Positions 42,538-50,551 of a stretch of DNA of 64,000 bases are shown here, piece by piece. Positions within the stretch are counted from its first letter, which is position 1. Each line of letters opens with the position of its first letter. The notes below the pieces were generated by a model, which saw only the letters and a list, made by a program, of their open reading frames with translations, was not told the DNA's origin and made no database searches. The position numbers were made by a program, and so were the translations under genes. The DNA is from JBBATK01 sp039810585 (GTDB lineage: Bacteria > Bacteroidota > Ignavibacteria > Kapaibacteriales > NICIL-2): NCBI GenBank assembly GCA_039810585.1, contig JBDHXF010000001.1:124001-188000 (forward strand), in the 5' to 3' direction.

Positions 42538-43056
42538 ATGGCTAACGTTACAAATCCAGAGCTTGAGTTGCTGTCGCTCGTAAAGCAGCGCGACGCAATT
42601 ACAGCTCAAATTAATGGCCTTCTCCAGCGCATTGTTGGAGGAGCTGAATCGAGCCCGGCTCCGACCGTAAAAAGAGGTCGTCCGGCTAAGAGCGGCGCTA
42701 AGCGTCGTGGTCGCCCCGTGGGCTGGAGAAAAGCTTCTGCTGCTCCGGCTGCGAGCAGCGCTACTCCCGCCGTGGCTGCCGCCCCCAAGAAGCGTGGCCG
42801 TCCGGTTGGTTGGAGAAAAGCTTCTGCCGCTCCGGCCGCAGCTTCAACACCTGCTGCAGCTCCAAAGAAGCGCGGTCGTCCGGTTGGTTGGAGAAAGGCT
42901 ACCGCTGCTCCGGCTGCGGGCGCAGCTCCGAAGAAGCGTGGTCGTCCGGTTGGTTGGAGAAAAGCCACCGCTTCGACGTCCAACGCCGCCAAATCAGGTC
43001 CGGCAGTAAAGCGCAAAGCAGGCCGTCCAAAAGGCAGCTCGAAAAAGTCGAAGTAA
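42538..43056 (+). CDS. AT-hook repeat DNA-binding protein (histone H1/HMGA-like)
   Basis: A 172-residue basic protein. Residues 1-40 form a short helical domain (ELELLSLVKQRDAITAQING), after which there are six AT-hook cores: KRGRPAKSG, RRGRPVGWRK, three copies of KRGRPVGWRK, and a final AGRPKGSSKK. The repeat unit is RGRPVGWRKA followed by an Ala/Pro/Ser linker of varied length, so the DNA has four near-identical stretches. AT-hooks bind the minor groove of AT-rich DNA, so a nucleoid or regulatory role is likely. ATG 42538 is chosen; upstream residues are unrelated. It ends at a strong bidirectional terminator. Confidence 0.87.
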   Translation: MANVTNPELELLSLVKQRDAITAQINGLLQRIVGGAESSPAPTVKRGRPAKSGAKRRGRPVGWRKASAAPAASSATPAVAAAPKKRGRPVGWRKASAAPAAASTPAAAPKKRGRPVGWRKATAAPAAGAAPKKRGRPVGWRKATASTSNAAKSGPAVKRKAGRPKGSSKKSK

Positions 43057-43070
43057 TATTCGCTTTCAAC

Positions 43071-43108
43071 AAAAAAAAACTCCCGCTGATTCAGTGGGAG
43101 TTTTTTTT
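43071..43108. terminator. Bidirectional intrinsic terminator
   Basis: A run of nine A, the stem ACTCCCGCTG/CAGTGGGAGT (one G-U pair) and a run of eight T lie between the convergent AT-hook and hydroxylase genes. T runs are present on both strands, so it should stop both transcripts. Confidence 0.92.
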
Positions 43109-43130
43109 GTCAATCCGCAATATGTCATCC

Positions 43131-43763
43131 TCAATCGTGAGTTTGTTCGGCGTTGTTAAGGTATTCGGGAGTAGTACGAAACACATAATCCCACAACGGA
43201 TTACTCACTCCATAGGCCGAATGCTCATCGTTGTAATGGTGCCGAAGGTGATACTCCTTCATCCACTTTGCAATACCACTTCGCATGGGAAAATGATGCG
43301 TGGCGTAGTGAATGCTGTCATAACAGACGTAGCCAAAAATGAATCCGGAGAAAAGAGCGAAACTCAAGACTCCGAACATCGAATGCAGTAGAGCAAATAT
43401 CAAAGCCGCCAACGGCACACTCACCAATAATGGCATCACGAGTCGTGTATGATCTCGAGGATAATCATGATGAATGCCATGCACCCAAAAGTGCATTTTC
43501 TTGCCCCATGAACTTTTAGGGTCATAATGAAAAGCCCAGCGATGAAGGGTGTATTCAAAGAGAGTCCACATCAACACGCCGAGTAAGGCGTAACTCGTGG
43601 TGACAGCAACAGAAGCCACCTGTAAATGGTGAAAGGCACAGTAGAGCGAAACAGGGATGAAGACAACGATGGGTGTGGCAGGATGAATGTGCGTAAAGTA
43701 CTCCAAAACGGGATTGGAGAAGAGTCGCACCGTTTCATCTCGATTGGACACGAACATGGGCAT
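43131..43763 (-). CDS. Fatty acid hydroxylase/sterol desaturase family membrane protein
   Basis: A 210-residue integral membrane di-iron oxygenase. Histidine boxes are in EYTLHRWAFHYDP, WVHGIHHDYPRDHTRL, SIHYATHHFP and EYHLRHHYND, with four hydrophobic helices between. The order and the HGIHHDYPRD box closely resemble fatty-acid 2-hydroxylases, which hydroxylate the alpha carbon of fatty acids in sphingolipids or other lipids; this specific call is an inference. It is a different protein from the crtZ product earlier in the window. It stands alone on the minus strand with a shared terminator. Confidence 0.85.
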   Translation of the reverse strand: MPMFVSNRDETVRLFSNPVLEYFTHIHPATPIVVFIPVSLYCAFHHLQVASVAVTTSYALLGVLMWTLFEYTLHRWAFHYDPKSSWGKKMHFWVHGIHHDYPRDHTRLVMPLLVSVPLAALIFALLHSMFGVLSFALFSGFIFGYVCYDSIHYATHHFPMRSGIAKWMKEYHLRHHYNDEHSAYGVSNPLWDYVFRTTPEYLNNAEQTHD

Positions 43764-43952
43764 AAGAACCTCGTGAGCTAATGAGGACGAAGCGTGGTGA
43801 ACACGAAATTAGATCATTTCTGACGAGTGCTGACGGCGAAGGCTGTGAAATATTTATGATCAGCAATACTCAACGTTCCGGCCGCGGGCAGATTCCATCA
43901 TGTAGCGCGAAGCGCGTACGAATCACAATGTCTCCCTGATGTCTGCAGGTAC

Positions 43953-44648
43953 TTATAATACGGGTGCGCCTTTGGCGCTTTCACGTTGAAGGAATTCATG
44001 CATCACATTCACTCCCGCACTCAGTCCCAAGCGTTCGGCACCAGCCTCAAGCATGCTGAGGGCAGATTCAAGAGTGCGGATTCCGCCGGAGGCTTTTACC
44101 TTTACACTCGGAGCGACGTGTGAGCGCAGCAGTTTCACATCGTCGACCGTAGCGCCACCGGTCGAGAAACCGGTTGACGTTTTGATAAAGGCAGCCTGTG
44201 CTTTAGAGACGATTTCGCAGGCGATAAGCTTTTCGTCGTGGGTCAAGAGACACGTTTCAATAATCACCTTAACAGTTGCGCCTAGCGCATAGGCAGACTC
44301 GACTACTTCCACGACTTCCAGTTCGACGTCGGCACGCTGACCATTCTTCAACGCCGCGATGTTTAACACCATATCGATTTCGGAAGCACCGCGAGCAATA
44401 GCCTCCCGACACTCATGCGCTTTTACCGGTCCGTATGTTGAGCCCAAGGGAAATCCCACAACAGTACATACTTTAACCGACGAACCATCGAGCACACTAT
44501 TCGCCTCGTGCACCGCACCGGGAAGAACGCACACACTGGCGAAGCCAAATTGTAACGCTTCTTCGCACAGACGTATGATGTCGTCATGACGGTAATCGGC
44601 TTTCAGAAGAGTATGATCGAAGGTTGAGGCGAGTTGGGCAGAAGTCAT
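43953..44648 (-). CDS. deoC: Deoxyribose-phosphate aldolase
   Basis: Cleaves deoxyribose 5-phosphate to glyceraldehyde 3-phosphate and acetaldehyde in nucleoside breakdown. The 231-residue TIM barrel has FDHTLLKADYRHDDI, VCTVVGFPLGSTYGPVKAHE, the proton-relay Asp in EIDMVLNIAALKNG, the Schiff-base Lys in AAFIKTSTGFSTGGAT, and the second Lys in VKVKASGGIRTLE. Length is normal. Other deo genes are not adjacent; the next minus-strand gene upstream begins 70 nt away, so co-transcription is possible. Confidence 0.94.
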   Translation of the reverse strand: MTSAQLASTFDHTLLKADYRHDDIIRLCEEALQFGFASVCVLPGAVHEANSVLDGSSVKVCTVVGFPLGSTYGPVKAHECREAIARGASEIDMVLNIAALKNGQRADVELEVVEVVESAYALGATVKVIIETCLLTHDEKLIACEIVSKAQAAFIKTSTGFSTGGATVDDVKLLRSHVAPSVKVKASGGIRTLESALSMLEAGAERLGLSAGVNVMHEFLQRESAKGAPVL

Positions 44649-44718
44649 CGTTTTCAGAAATGAGTGTGACAGGAGTGTAGCGATCGCGTCCCGAAATACC
44701 GGGCATCATACGTATCCC

Positions 44719-45381
44719 CTAAGAGGCGGCAATATAATCGATAGGCTGAGTTGGGATAGTGATGATGTCCATCACATTTCCGGCCACGCCAACCCGGATA
44801 GCACTCAAACCGTTTCCTTTATACACTCCCGTATCGACATTCCATACGTTTTCCGCCTCTCGGAATTCTGGTTTTGCGCACGGTGTATGCCCGATCACTT
44901 GGAGTTTGTTCAAGCGCTTCAGTGACGTGCGGTTCCACAACACACCACGTGAGTTGTTCTCTCGAAGTGGATCCGGGGTCTCGGTAATGCCGGCGTGACT
45001 CACCATAACGGTTGTGCTCTCCAGCGTGAGCGGACGAATCTTAAGCCATTCGAGATCGTCGTTGATATTCCGACCCGCCAATCGGTACTGCTCAATGGTA
45101 TCGGCTCCGCCCTGCTCCAACCAATTGGTTTCTCGACGGTGCTCGAAAAAACTGTGTGCCTCGAATTCGTGATTTCCTTTGAGGAAATGTGTGGAGGAAG
45201 GAAAGCGATCGGACAAGCTACGCGCGAGCGCAACAGTTTGCGGACTGTGTAAGCCGCGGTCGATCAGATCGCCTAATTGTACAAGATGTTCATCTAGCGG
45301 ACGCCAGTGCTTTTGGACCATTTCACGAAAGGTGTGAAAACATCCGTGCACATCTCCAATGATAAAAAGCTGAGCTTCCAT
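44719..45381 (-). CDS. Serine/threonine protein phosphatase-like metallophosphoesterase
   Basis: A 220-residue cytoplasmic metallophosphoesterase of the PrpA/ApaH type. All motifs of the family are visible: FIIGDVHGCFHTF, VQLGDLIDRGLHS, FLKGNHEFEAH, MVSHAGITET and QVIGHTPCAKPE. It could dephosphorylate proteins or cleave diadenosine polyphosphates; sequence alone does not decide. ATG 45381 is chosen just before the first strand. Its start lies 139 nt after the end of the ABC permease gene on the same strand. Confidence 0.88.
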   Translation of the reverse strand: MEAQLFIIGDVHGCFHTFREMVQKHWRPLDEHLVQLGDLIDRGLHSPQTVALARSLSDRFPSSTHFLKGNHEFEAHSFFEHRRETNWLEQGGADTIEQYRLAGRNINDDLEWLKIRPLTLESTTVMVSHAGITETPDPLRENNSRGVLWNRTSLKRLNKLQVIGHTPCAKPEFREAENVWNVDTGVYKGNGLSAIRVGVAGNVMDIITIPTQPIDYIAAS

Positions 45382-45520
45382 GGTGACTCTCAAGTGTGAT
45401 CAATAGGTCGGTCGCACTCCGGGGCCACGGGCAACCACAACGAGCAAGATAGCATCGACAAGCATTCACACCAATTCCTCTTGTTCAGAATTTGGTCGAT
45501 TTTTGACAAATATTGGACGT

Positions 45521-46444
45521 TTAGCGCTGAGTTGGTACTCTCAGAAATCGTACCTGCAGAAGAGACAGCAGCAAGAGGAAGACAAAAACAACGTAGGCGA
45601 AAGCAGATGCGTAACCCAGCATATCGGTTTTTTCGAAGGCATTGCGATACACTTCGTAGACCAAGGTCGTCGTTGTCCCTTCCATAGGGAGGGGGCCACC
45701 CTTGGTCATGACATAGATCTCCACGAAGACCTGGAAGGATTTGATGGAGTTCATAACCACCACGAACAGCAAGGTGGGTCGGAGCAGAGGCAGGGTTATA
45801 CGACGAAACTGCGTCCACTTCCCCGCTGCTGCCAACTCTGCAGCCTCGTAGAGATCGTTTGGAATGGCTTGAAGCCCAGCCAGAAACAAAACCGTGTAGT
45901 AACCAACGGACATCCAGACGTCCATCGCCATCACCGAAACCAGTGCCGTACCGGGTTCAAGCAACCAACCGCGCTGTACAATCGGGAGATGCAGCATGCT
46001 GAGCAGAGTGTTGATTTGTCCCTCACGCGCATAGAGGTTCGTAAAAATCAAGGAAATCACCACGAGCGACGTGAGTGTGGGCACGAAGTAGGTCGCTCGA
46101 AAGAATGTCTTGGCGCGTGTTCCCGGCGCATTCAATGCCACAGCCAATGCTAAAGCTATCGCGGTTGTGAGCGGAACAGTCCCAAATGCGAAGAGACAGG
46201 TATTCAGCAATGCCTTGTAGAACAGTGGATCCTGAAATACTGCGCGATAGTTATCCAGTCCAATCCATTCATAGGTGGCACTCAGCGTATGAAAGCGAGT
46301 GAAGCTTATGAACAAGGCATAGAGCAAGGGAAAAAGCCAGAATACGCTCAGACTGAGAATCCACGGTGAGAGCAAACTCGCGCTGACCAGGTTTTCGCTG
46401 CGACGCCGTTTGCGACGAAGAATGGCAATGCTGTCAGTGCTCAC
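45521..46444 (-). CDS. Sugar-type ABC transporter permease (MalF/UgpA-like), orphan
   Basis: A 307-residue inner-membrane protein with six predicted helices and the EAA loop EAAELAAAGKWTQFRRITLPLLRP (cut: EAAELAAAGKWTQFRRITLP) that contacts the ATPase. This is the first permease of carbohydrate ABC importers. The start codon is GTG, overlapping the maf stop by 11 nt, so it is translationally coupled to maf. The expected second permease, binding protein and ATPase are not found beside it: the gene downstream is a phosphatase. It may be a remnant, or its partners may be encoded elsewhere. Confidence 0.87.
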   Translation of the reverse strand: MSTDSIAILRRKRRRSENLVSASLLSPWILSLSVFWLFPLLYALFISFTRFHTLSATYEWIGLDNYRAVFQDPLFYKALLNTCLFAFGTVPLTTAIALALAVALNAPGTRAKTFFRATYFVPTLTSLVVISLIFTNLYAREGQINTLLSMLHLPIVQRGWLLEPGTALVSVMAMDVWMSVGYYTVLFLAGLQAIPNDLYEAAELAAAGKWTQFRRITLPLLRPTLLFVVVMNSIKSFQVFVEIYVMTKGGPLPMEGTTTTLVYEVYRNAFEKTDMLGYASAFAYVVFVFLLLLSLLQVRFLRVPTQR

Positions 46445-47036
46445 GGCTAAACTCCTTAAGCATTTCGTACAGCAACTCCAGAGGCAATCCTACTATAGTA
46501 TAGTAACAACCCTCAATGTGTTCGACAAACACGGCGCCGTAATCATCTTGGATACCGTAAGCGCCAGCCTTATCCAGTGGTGAACCTCCGGCACAATAGG
46601 CGGCAATCTCTTCGTCGGAAAGTGTCCGGAAATGCACGGTAGTGATTCGCTGCCGAACCCGGCTCTTGTCGCCTTGAACCAACGCTACGGCGGTGATTAC
46701 TCTGTGACTGCGTCCGCTGAGCAAACGCAGCATACGTTTTGCGTCATCCACATCACTGGGCTTGTTTAACACAAGATCATCGACCACGACAATGGTGTCG
46801 GCTCCAAGCACGATTGAAGAGTCGGCTCGCACCTCCGACACACAACGCGCTTTTTCAAGAGCTAGATGCATGGCATAGTCCTCGGGAGCCAAGTGTGCCG
46901 CCAAATCTTCTTCGGCGAGCTCAGCCGGTTGAACGACGAAGTCTAGACCAATTTGCCGAAGTAATTGTTGGCGTCTGGGCGACTGCGAGGCTAAGACCAG
47001 AGGATCGGACAAATGAATGAGTTCGTTTAGCTTCAT
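46434..47036 (-). CDS. maf: Maf-family nucleoside triphosphate pyrophosphatase
   Basis: House-cleaning pyrophosphatase that removes non-canonical or modified nucleoside triphosphates such as dTTP/UTP analogues. The 200-residue protein has LVLASQSPRRQQLLRQIGLDF, EKARCV, the catalytic Asp in VLGADTIVVVDDLVLNKP, and the late SPLDKAGAYGIQD and VVGLP-like IVGLPLELLYEML. The start ATG 47036 shares ATGA with the cyclase stop (47033), and its own stop overlaps the permease start, forming a tight operon. Confidence 0.93.
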   Translation of the reverse strand: MKLNELIHLSDPLVLASQSPRRQQLLRQIGLDFVVQPAELAEEDLAAHLAPEDYAMHLALEKARCVSEVRADSSIVLGADTIVVVDDLVLNKPSDVDDAKRMLRLLSGRSHRVITAVALVQGDKSRVRQRITTVHFRTLSDEEIAAYCAGGSPLDKAGAYGIQDDYGAVFVEHIEGCYYTIVGLPLELLYEMLKEFSREH

Positions 47037-47797
47037 ACCGGAATCTGTGGCTCTAGACGATACAAACACACGGTAGAAGGAGCGGCATCGCTTTGAATAG
47101 TGGGCACCGCGATGCTGAGGAGGTAGTCGCCGTCCTCAATCTCATCCGGAACGACAATCAATTCGGTAATCGTGGCGTGAAGCCTTGGATTTTGCGGGTA
47201 CTGCCAAAACTCATGATGAACCTGCAGCTTCCCCTCGTCCGATTCACGGTCCACCGAGGGAACATCCACCAGAAAATTGCTGATTCCGTGCTCACAGAGC
47301 AATGTCCCAACACCGGCTTCGCAGTACGGAGGATTGCTGCCGGACCACTGACGATTTCTATAGTCTTGAGCCGACGATGATGTCCGCAGGACCAAACTAC
47401 TGCCCTGAAATCCCCGCAAGGCGTCTCTCACCGAATGAAGGCTGATCACCTCGTCGCCATCCCGCGGTTCGGGTTGAACACGTGCAAGACGGGCAAAACT
47501 GAGGCTTTCGAAGGCACAATCGCACAAGTACCGGGTTTCACGAGAGATATGGCCTACACACTCGGTGTGGGTACCATTTCCATGAGGTGCCAAATGGATC
47601 AGCTCACAGTTTACCGGTCCACCTTCAGCCACGCTGCCGATAAATCCTTGAGCCCGAAAGGGTTCAAATAGAGGAGCCGGTAAAAAATAGGCATTGGGAT
47701 TGCAGTGATCTCTGCGAATTGGCAACGAGAGTGGAATCGGCTTCGAAAAATCGACCGAAACGCTCATTTGTGCATAACGAAGGTCTGCTTTCATCAT
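47033..47797 (-). CDS. Cyclase-family metal-dependent hydrolase (kynurenine formamidase-like)
   Basis: A 254-residue member of the cyclase/KynB fold. The metal-binding motif HGNGTHTECVGH (HxGTHxE/D type) is near residue 70, and the start VDFSKPIPLSLPIRRD resembles family members. FLVDVPSVDRESDEGKLQVHHEFW is cut here as DVPSVDRESDEG and matches the second metal site region. Such enzymes hydrolyse N-formylkynurenine or related amides and lactones; the substrate here is unknown, and no other tryptophan-breakdown gene is nearby. Two adjacent ATG codons (47797 and 47794) are equally possible. It is the first gene of an operon with maf and the permease. Confidence 0.78.
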   Translation of the reverse strand: MMKADLRYAQMSVSVDFSKPIPLSLPIRRDHCNPNAYFLPAPLFEPFRAQGFIGSVAEGGPVNCELIHLAPHGNGTHTECVGHISRETRYLCDCAFESLSFARLARVQPEPRDGDEVISLHSVRDALRGFQGSSLVLRTSSSAQDYRNRQWSGSNPPYCEAGVGTLLCEHGISNFLVDVPSVDRESDEGKLQVHHEFWQYPQNPRLHATITELIVVPDEIEDGDYLLSIAVPTIQSDAAPSTVCLYRLEPQIPV

Positions 47798-47901
47798 GAA
47801 AATGTCGTGGTACCAAACAAAGATACAACCATCGCTGAGCATCAGCGGGGAGCATTGTGTGGCAACCAATACATGGGATAAAAATAATTTTCAAAATTTT
47901 C

Positions 47902-47928
47902 TCAAGCTTCCCAAAGGCCCACCGATAA
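47902..47928 (+). promoter_or_regulatory. Sigma-28 (FliA) promoter of the flagellin gene
   Basis: TCAAGCTT (47902-47909), 11 nt, ACCGATAA (47921-47928) matches the sigma-28 consensus TAAAGTTT-N11-GCCGATAA at 13 of 16 positions with exact spacing. Transcription would start near 47936, leaving a leader of about 138 nt before the flagellin ATG. Confidence 0.8.
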
Positions 47929-48073
47929 CTGTCTACGAGTACGCATAATACTCGGTACGATAGTTCCATTTGTCGGGTGATTCAGGATGAATCCCGGTGC
48001 TACCAAGCACAGACCCGGCAAGTGATTTCAAGGATGAACAGAACAGTATCACCAATGGTTACATGGAGGTAAC

Positions 48074-49006
48074 ATGCCAGCAGCAATAACAAACGGTGCG
48101 AGAATACGCACGAATACCGCCGCCGAGAACGCGTATAACGCGTTAGATGCCTCGAATCGCAGTATAGCCAACCACCAACTTCGCCTTTCCACCGGAAAAC
48201 GTATCAACTCCGCAGCAGATGATGTTGCAGGATACATTACCACGCGCTCTTTGGGTGCACGGAGTGGATCCTTGCAAGCAGCACTGGACGCAGTGGGCGG
48301 CGCAGCCAATGTGGCCAATATTGCGCAAGATGGTTTGGACAACATCAATACTTTGGTGACCCAAATCAAGGAGTCGGCTTCTTCAGCCGCCTCGGGCGCA
48401 ATCGGAACGGATGAAAAAGTTGCTCTGGCAAAGGCAGCCTATCGCCTGGCTCAACAAATTCAGGCGGTGATCGACTCTACCGTGTTCGGCGGCCAGCAGT
48501 TGCTCAACGGCGCTTTCTCCACAGAGTTTGTGATTGGCTCCCGCGCCGACAACTCTCTGCTCACCCTTGCCATCGACTTAACAACGGGCAATGCCGACTT
48601 CAACGTTGGTTCCAACAACTTCGACATGAATCTGGCATCAGCCAGCTTCGGCGGTATTGCCGGATTGGCGTTGCAATCGCTCAATAGCGTCTCCGCAACC
48701 GACCTCGGAATCTTCTCTGCATCCAACATTCAAACCACCCTGCAAAGCTTAGCCGACGCTCTGAACAACGTCAACAAAGTGGCTTCGTACATCGGTGGTG
48801 TGTCCAATCGACTGACATCGCAAGAAGACAACCTAAAGTCGCAACTCACGAATTACAACGCTGCCATCTCTCGCATTGAGGATGCAGACGTTGCTCAGGA
48901 ACAATTGCAACTCGTGAAAGCACAGTTCCTGCAACAAGCTTCCCTAACCTCACTGGCTCAGGCCAACCAAGCTCCGCAAGGTTACCTGCAGCTCATCCGA
49001 GGATAA
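48074..49006 (+). CDS. Flagellin
   Basis: Structural subunit of the flagellar filament, secreted through the flagellar type III system. The 310-residue protein has the D0/D1 N-terminus (NAYNALDASNRSIANHQLRLSTGKRINSAADD, cut: LRLSTGKRINSAADD), the middle QDGLDNINTLVTQIKE, and the C-terminal D1/D0 (NRLTSQEDNLKSQLTNYNAA, SRIEDADVAQEQLQLVK, QASLTSLAQANQAPQGYLQL). The central variable domain is short (about 90 residues), giving a small flagellin. GGAGGT lies about 5 nt before the ATG. It is preceded by a sigma-28 promoter and ends at a terminator, so it is a late flagellar gene. Confidence 0.95.
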   Translation: MPAAITNGARIRTNTAAENAYNALDASNRSIANHQLRLSTGKRINSAADDVAGYITTRSLGARSGSLQAALDAVGGAANVANIAQDGLDNINTLVTQIKESASSAASGAIGTDEKVALAKAAYRLAQQIQAVIDSTVFGGQQLLNGAFSTEFVIGSRADNSLLTLAIDLTTGNADFNVGSNNFDMNLASASFGGIAGLALQSLNSVSATDLGIFSASNIQTTLQSLADALNNVNKVASYIGGVSNRLTSQEDNLKSQLTNYNAAISRIEDADVAQEQLQLVKAQFLQQASLTSLAQANQAPQGYLQLIRG

Positions 49007-49143
49007 GAAGCTTGAACAGCTCTGAGAACGAAGAAACGTACACACGATTGAAAAAGTTGGCAACGTTTTTGCAAAGTAGTTCTCAGAAACCTTGACATTA
49101 TAAAGCCGGATAATCCTCACATCAAGCCTTTGCAAGGTGTGTG

Positions 49144-49190
49144 ACGACGGACAGTTTGTGGTGAGCTGTCCGTCGTTAACCGGTTTTTTT
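49144..49190 (+). terminator. Terminator of the flagellin gene
   Basis: ACGACGGACAG (49144-49154) and CTGTCCGTCGT (49166-49176) form an 11-bp perfect stem with an 11-nt loop, followed after 7 nt by seven T. It ends 184 nt after the flagellin stop. Confidence 0.85.
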
Positions 49191-49544
49191 CTTTCTGAAC
49201 CTCCATTGTTCATCAACCGAAGCCCGCAAGGGCTTCAGTTGTTTGTGGCAATGCCGATACATCACCCAGAGACTCCCCTGTGAGTCCGATGAAGGACCCC
49301 CTTGTTGGAGAGCAAAACCCCCTCTGCTTACCTGGACCGGTGAAGAACTATCGTGATCACCACACGCCTTCTTCATCTCATCAAGCAGTTTGCCTCACCT
49401 TCATCACAACGAACAATACATCCTGCCCCTTCGGCGGGATGTTTTGTTTTAGACCTGCACTTCCTTGCGTTCGTACCCGTTCAAGGCTCAGGACCACAAG
49501 CCCGTATCTTTGCGTGTTCTACGTACCCGACTGTTTCCAGCTCC
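49191..49544. other. Intergenic region before trmO, with a candidate promoter
   Basis: There is no gene in this 354-nt stretch. A 7-bp hairpin GAAGCCC-GCAA-GGGCTTC lies at 49220-49237. TATCTTTG at 49505-49512 fits the TAnnTTTG -7 box; the -33 position 22 nt upstream reads TTC rather than TTG. It lies 33 nt before the trmO start. Confidence 0.5.
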
Positions 49545-50330
49545 ATGTCCGATCCTATCTCCCTTCAGCCCATCGGCATCATTCACACTCCCTTTCGCGA
49601 GCGCTATTTGGCGCCCTTGCAGGCTGAGGAGGATAATGATGCACGATCTGAAATCATCTTGAATGCGCATTGCAATTACGAAACTGCTCTGCGCGATCTT
49701 GAATCCTTCTCGCACATCTGGGTAATCTGGTGGTTTCATGAAGCACAGTCATGGAAACCCGTTATTCAAACCCCGCGCGATGGCTCCAAACACGGTGTGT
49801 TTGCCACGCGCTCTCCGCATCGTCCCAATCCTATCGCCATTTCCGCTGTGCGCTTGCACGGCGTTGAAGGTCGTACCCTGCACATCAGTGGTGCCGACAT
49901 GGTGGATGGCACTCCGGTGCTCGATCTCAAACCATACATCGCTCAGCACGATTCTTTCCCCGATGCCACAGCGGGCTGGACAGCATCCGCCGCTTACCGT
50001 CGCTCATACTCCGTCGCCTGGTCCCCCGCCGCCGACGAACGCGCTCGCTTCATTTCCGAACTCAGTAGCTACGACATAGCAGAACACGTTCAACGTCGAT
50101 TGCTTCTCAATCCTTTCCCCACCGATTCCAATCGCATCGAAGCACTGAGCGATGGACACTTTCTCCTCAGTAGTCGCGCGTGGCGCATCCTCTACCAACT
50201 CGACGATACGCACGCCCTCATCCTCGACATCCGCTCGAGCTACGACTTCGATTCCATCCACCGCGCCGATCTCGAACTCAACTCCGCCGAAGCTCACTGC
50301 CACCACAGCTTCCTGCGAAACTTCTCCTGA
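49545..50330 (+). CDS. trmO: tRNA (N6-threonylcarbamoyladenosine(37)-N6)-methyltransferase TrmO
   Basis: TsaA/YaeB-family methyltransferase that methylates t6A37 in tRNA-Thr using S-adenosylmethionine. The 261-residue protein has IGIIHTPFRERYLAP, FSHIWVIWWFH, the diagnostic FATRSPHRPNPIAISAVRL, and GADMVDGTPVLDLKPYIAQ, then a C-terminal extension (YDFDSIHRADLEL). This is close to enterobacterial length (about 235), with some extra residues. ATG 49545 begins the conserved region. Confidence 0.9.
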   Translation: MSDPISLQPIGIIHTPFRERYLAPLQAEEDNDARSEIILNAHCNYETALRDLESFSHIWVIWWFHEAQSWKPVIQTPRDGSKHGVFATRSPHRPNPIAISAVRLHGVEGRTLHISGADMVDGTPVLDLKPYIAQHDSFPDATAGWTASAAYRRSYSVAWSPAADERARFISELSSYDIAEHVQRRLLLNPFPTDSNRIEALSDGHFLLSSRAWRILYQLDDTHALILDIRSSYDFDSIHRADLELNSAEAHCHHSFLRNFS

Positions 50331-50360
50331 TGCTTGATACCGGTCGTCGGGTGATTTTCA

Positions 50361-50389
50361 ATTCGTGCGCAGCGAAGCTGCACACGAAT
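50361..50389. repeat. 13-bp hairpin with ATTCGTG arms
   Basis: ATTCGTGCGCAGC (50361-50373) and GCTGCACACGAAT (50377-50389) pair with one mismatch around GAA. The arm and flank CACGAATAAGAAATCAT match the element at 30480-30513. It lies after trmO. Confidence 0.65.
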
Positions 50390-50551
50390 AAGAAATCATT
50401 GAACGATTAACGCAACTGCGCGACACTTGCCACCCGCATGCAGCTTCGCGTTGCGCCGTAAATTGCGCGCCGTTGCAAGTATGAGATTGCTTTGCCGCGC
50501 TCGCAACGACTCGCTTCAGATCAACCATTTTCATCAATCACGAGAGTTACG

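Noticed and set aside
42606..43016. Minus-strand frame with repeated FLQPTGRPRF units
   Set aside because: It is the antisense shadow of the AT-hook repeats; the coding strand has the start site, known motif and terminator.
49191..49400. Possible riboswitch or ribozyme in the flagellin-trmO gap
   Set aside because: Only a 7-bp GNRA hairpin and runs of C are visible; no known core motif could be matched.
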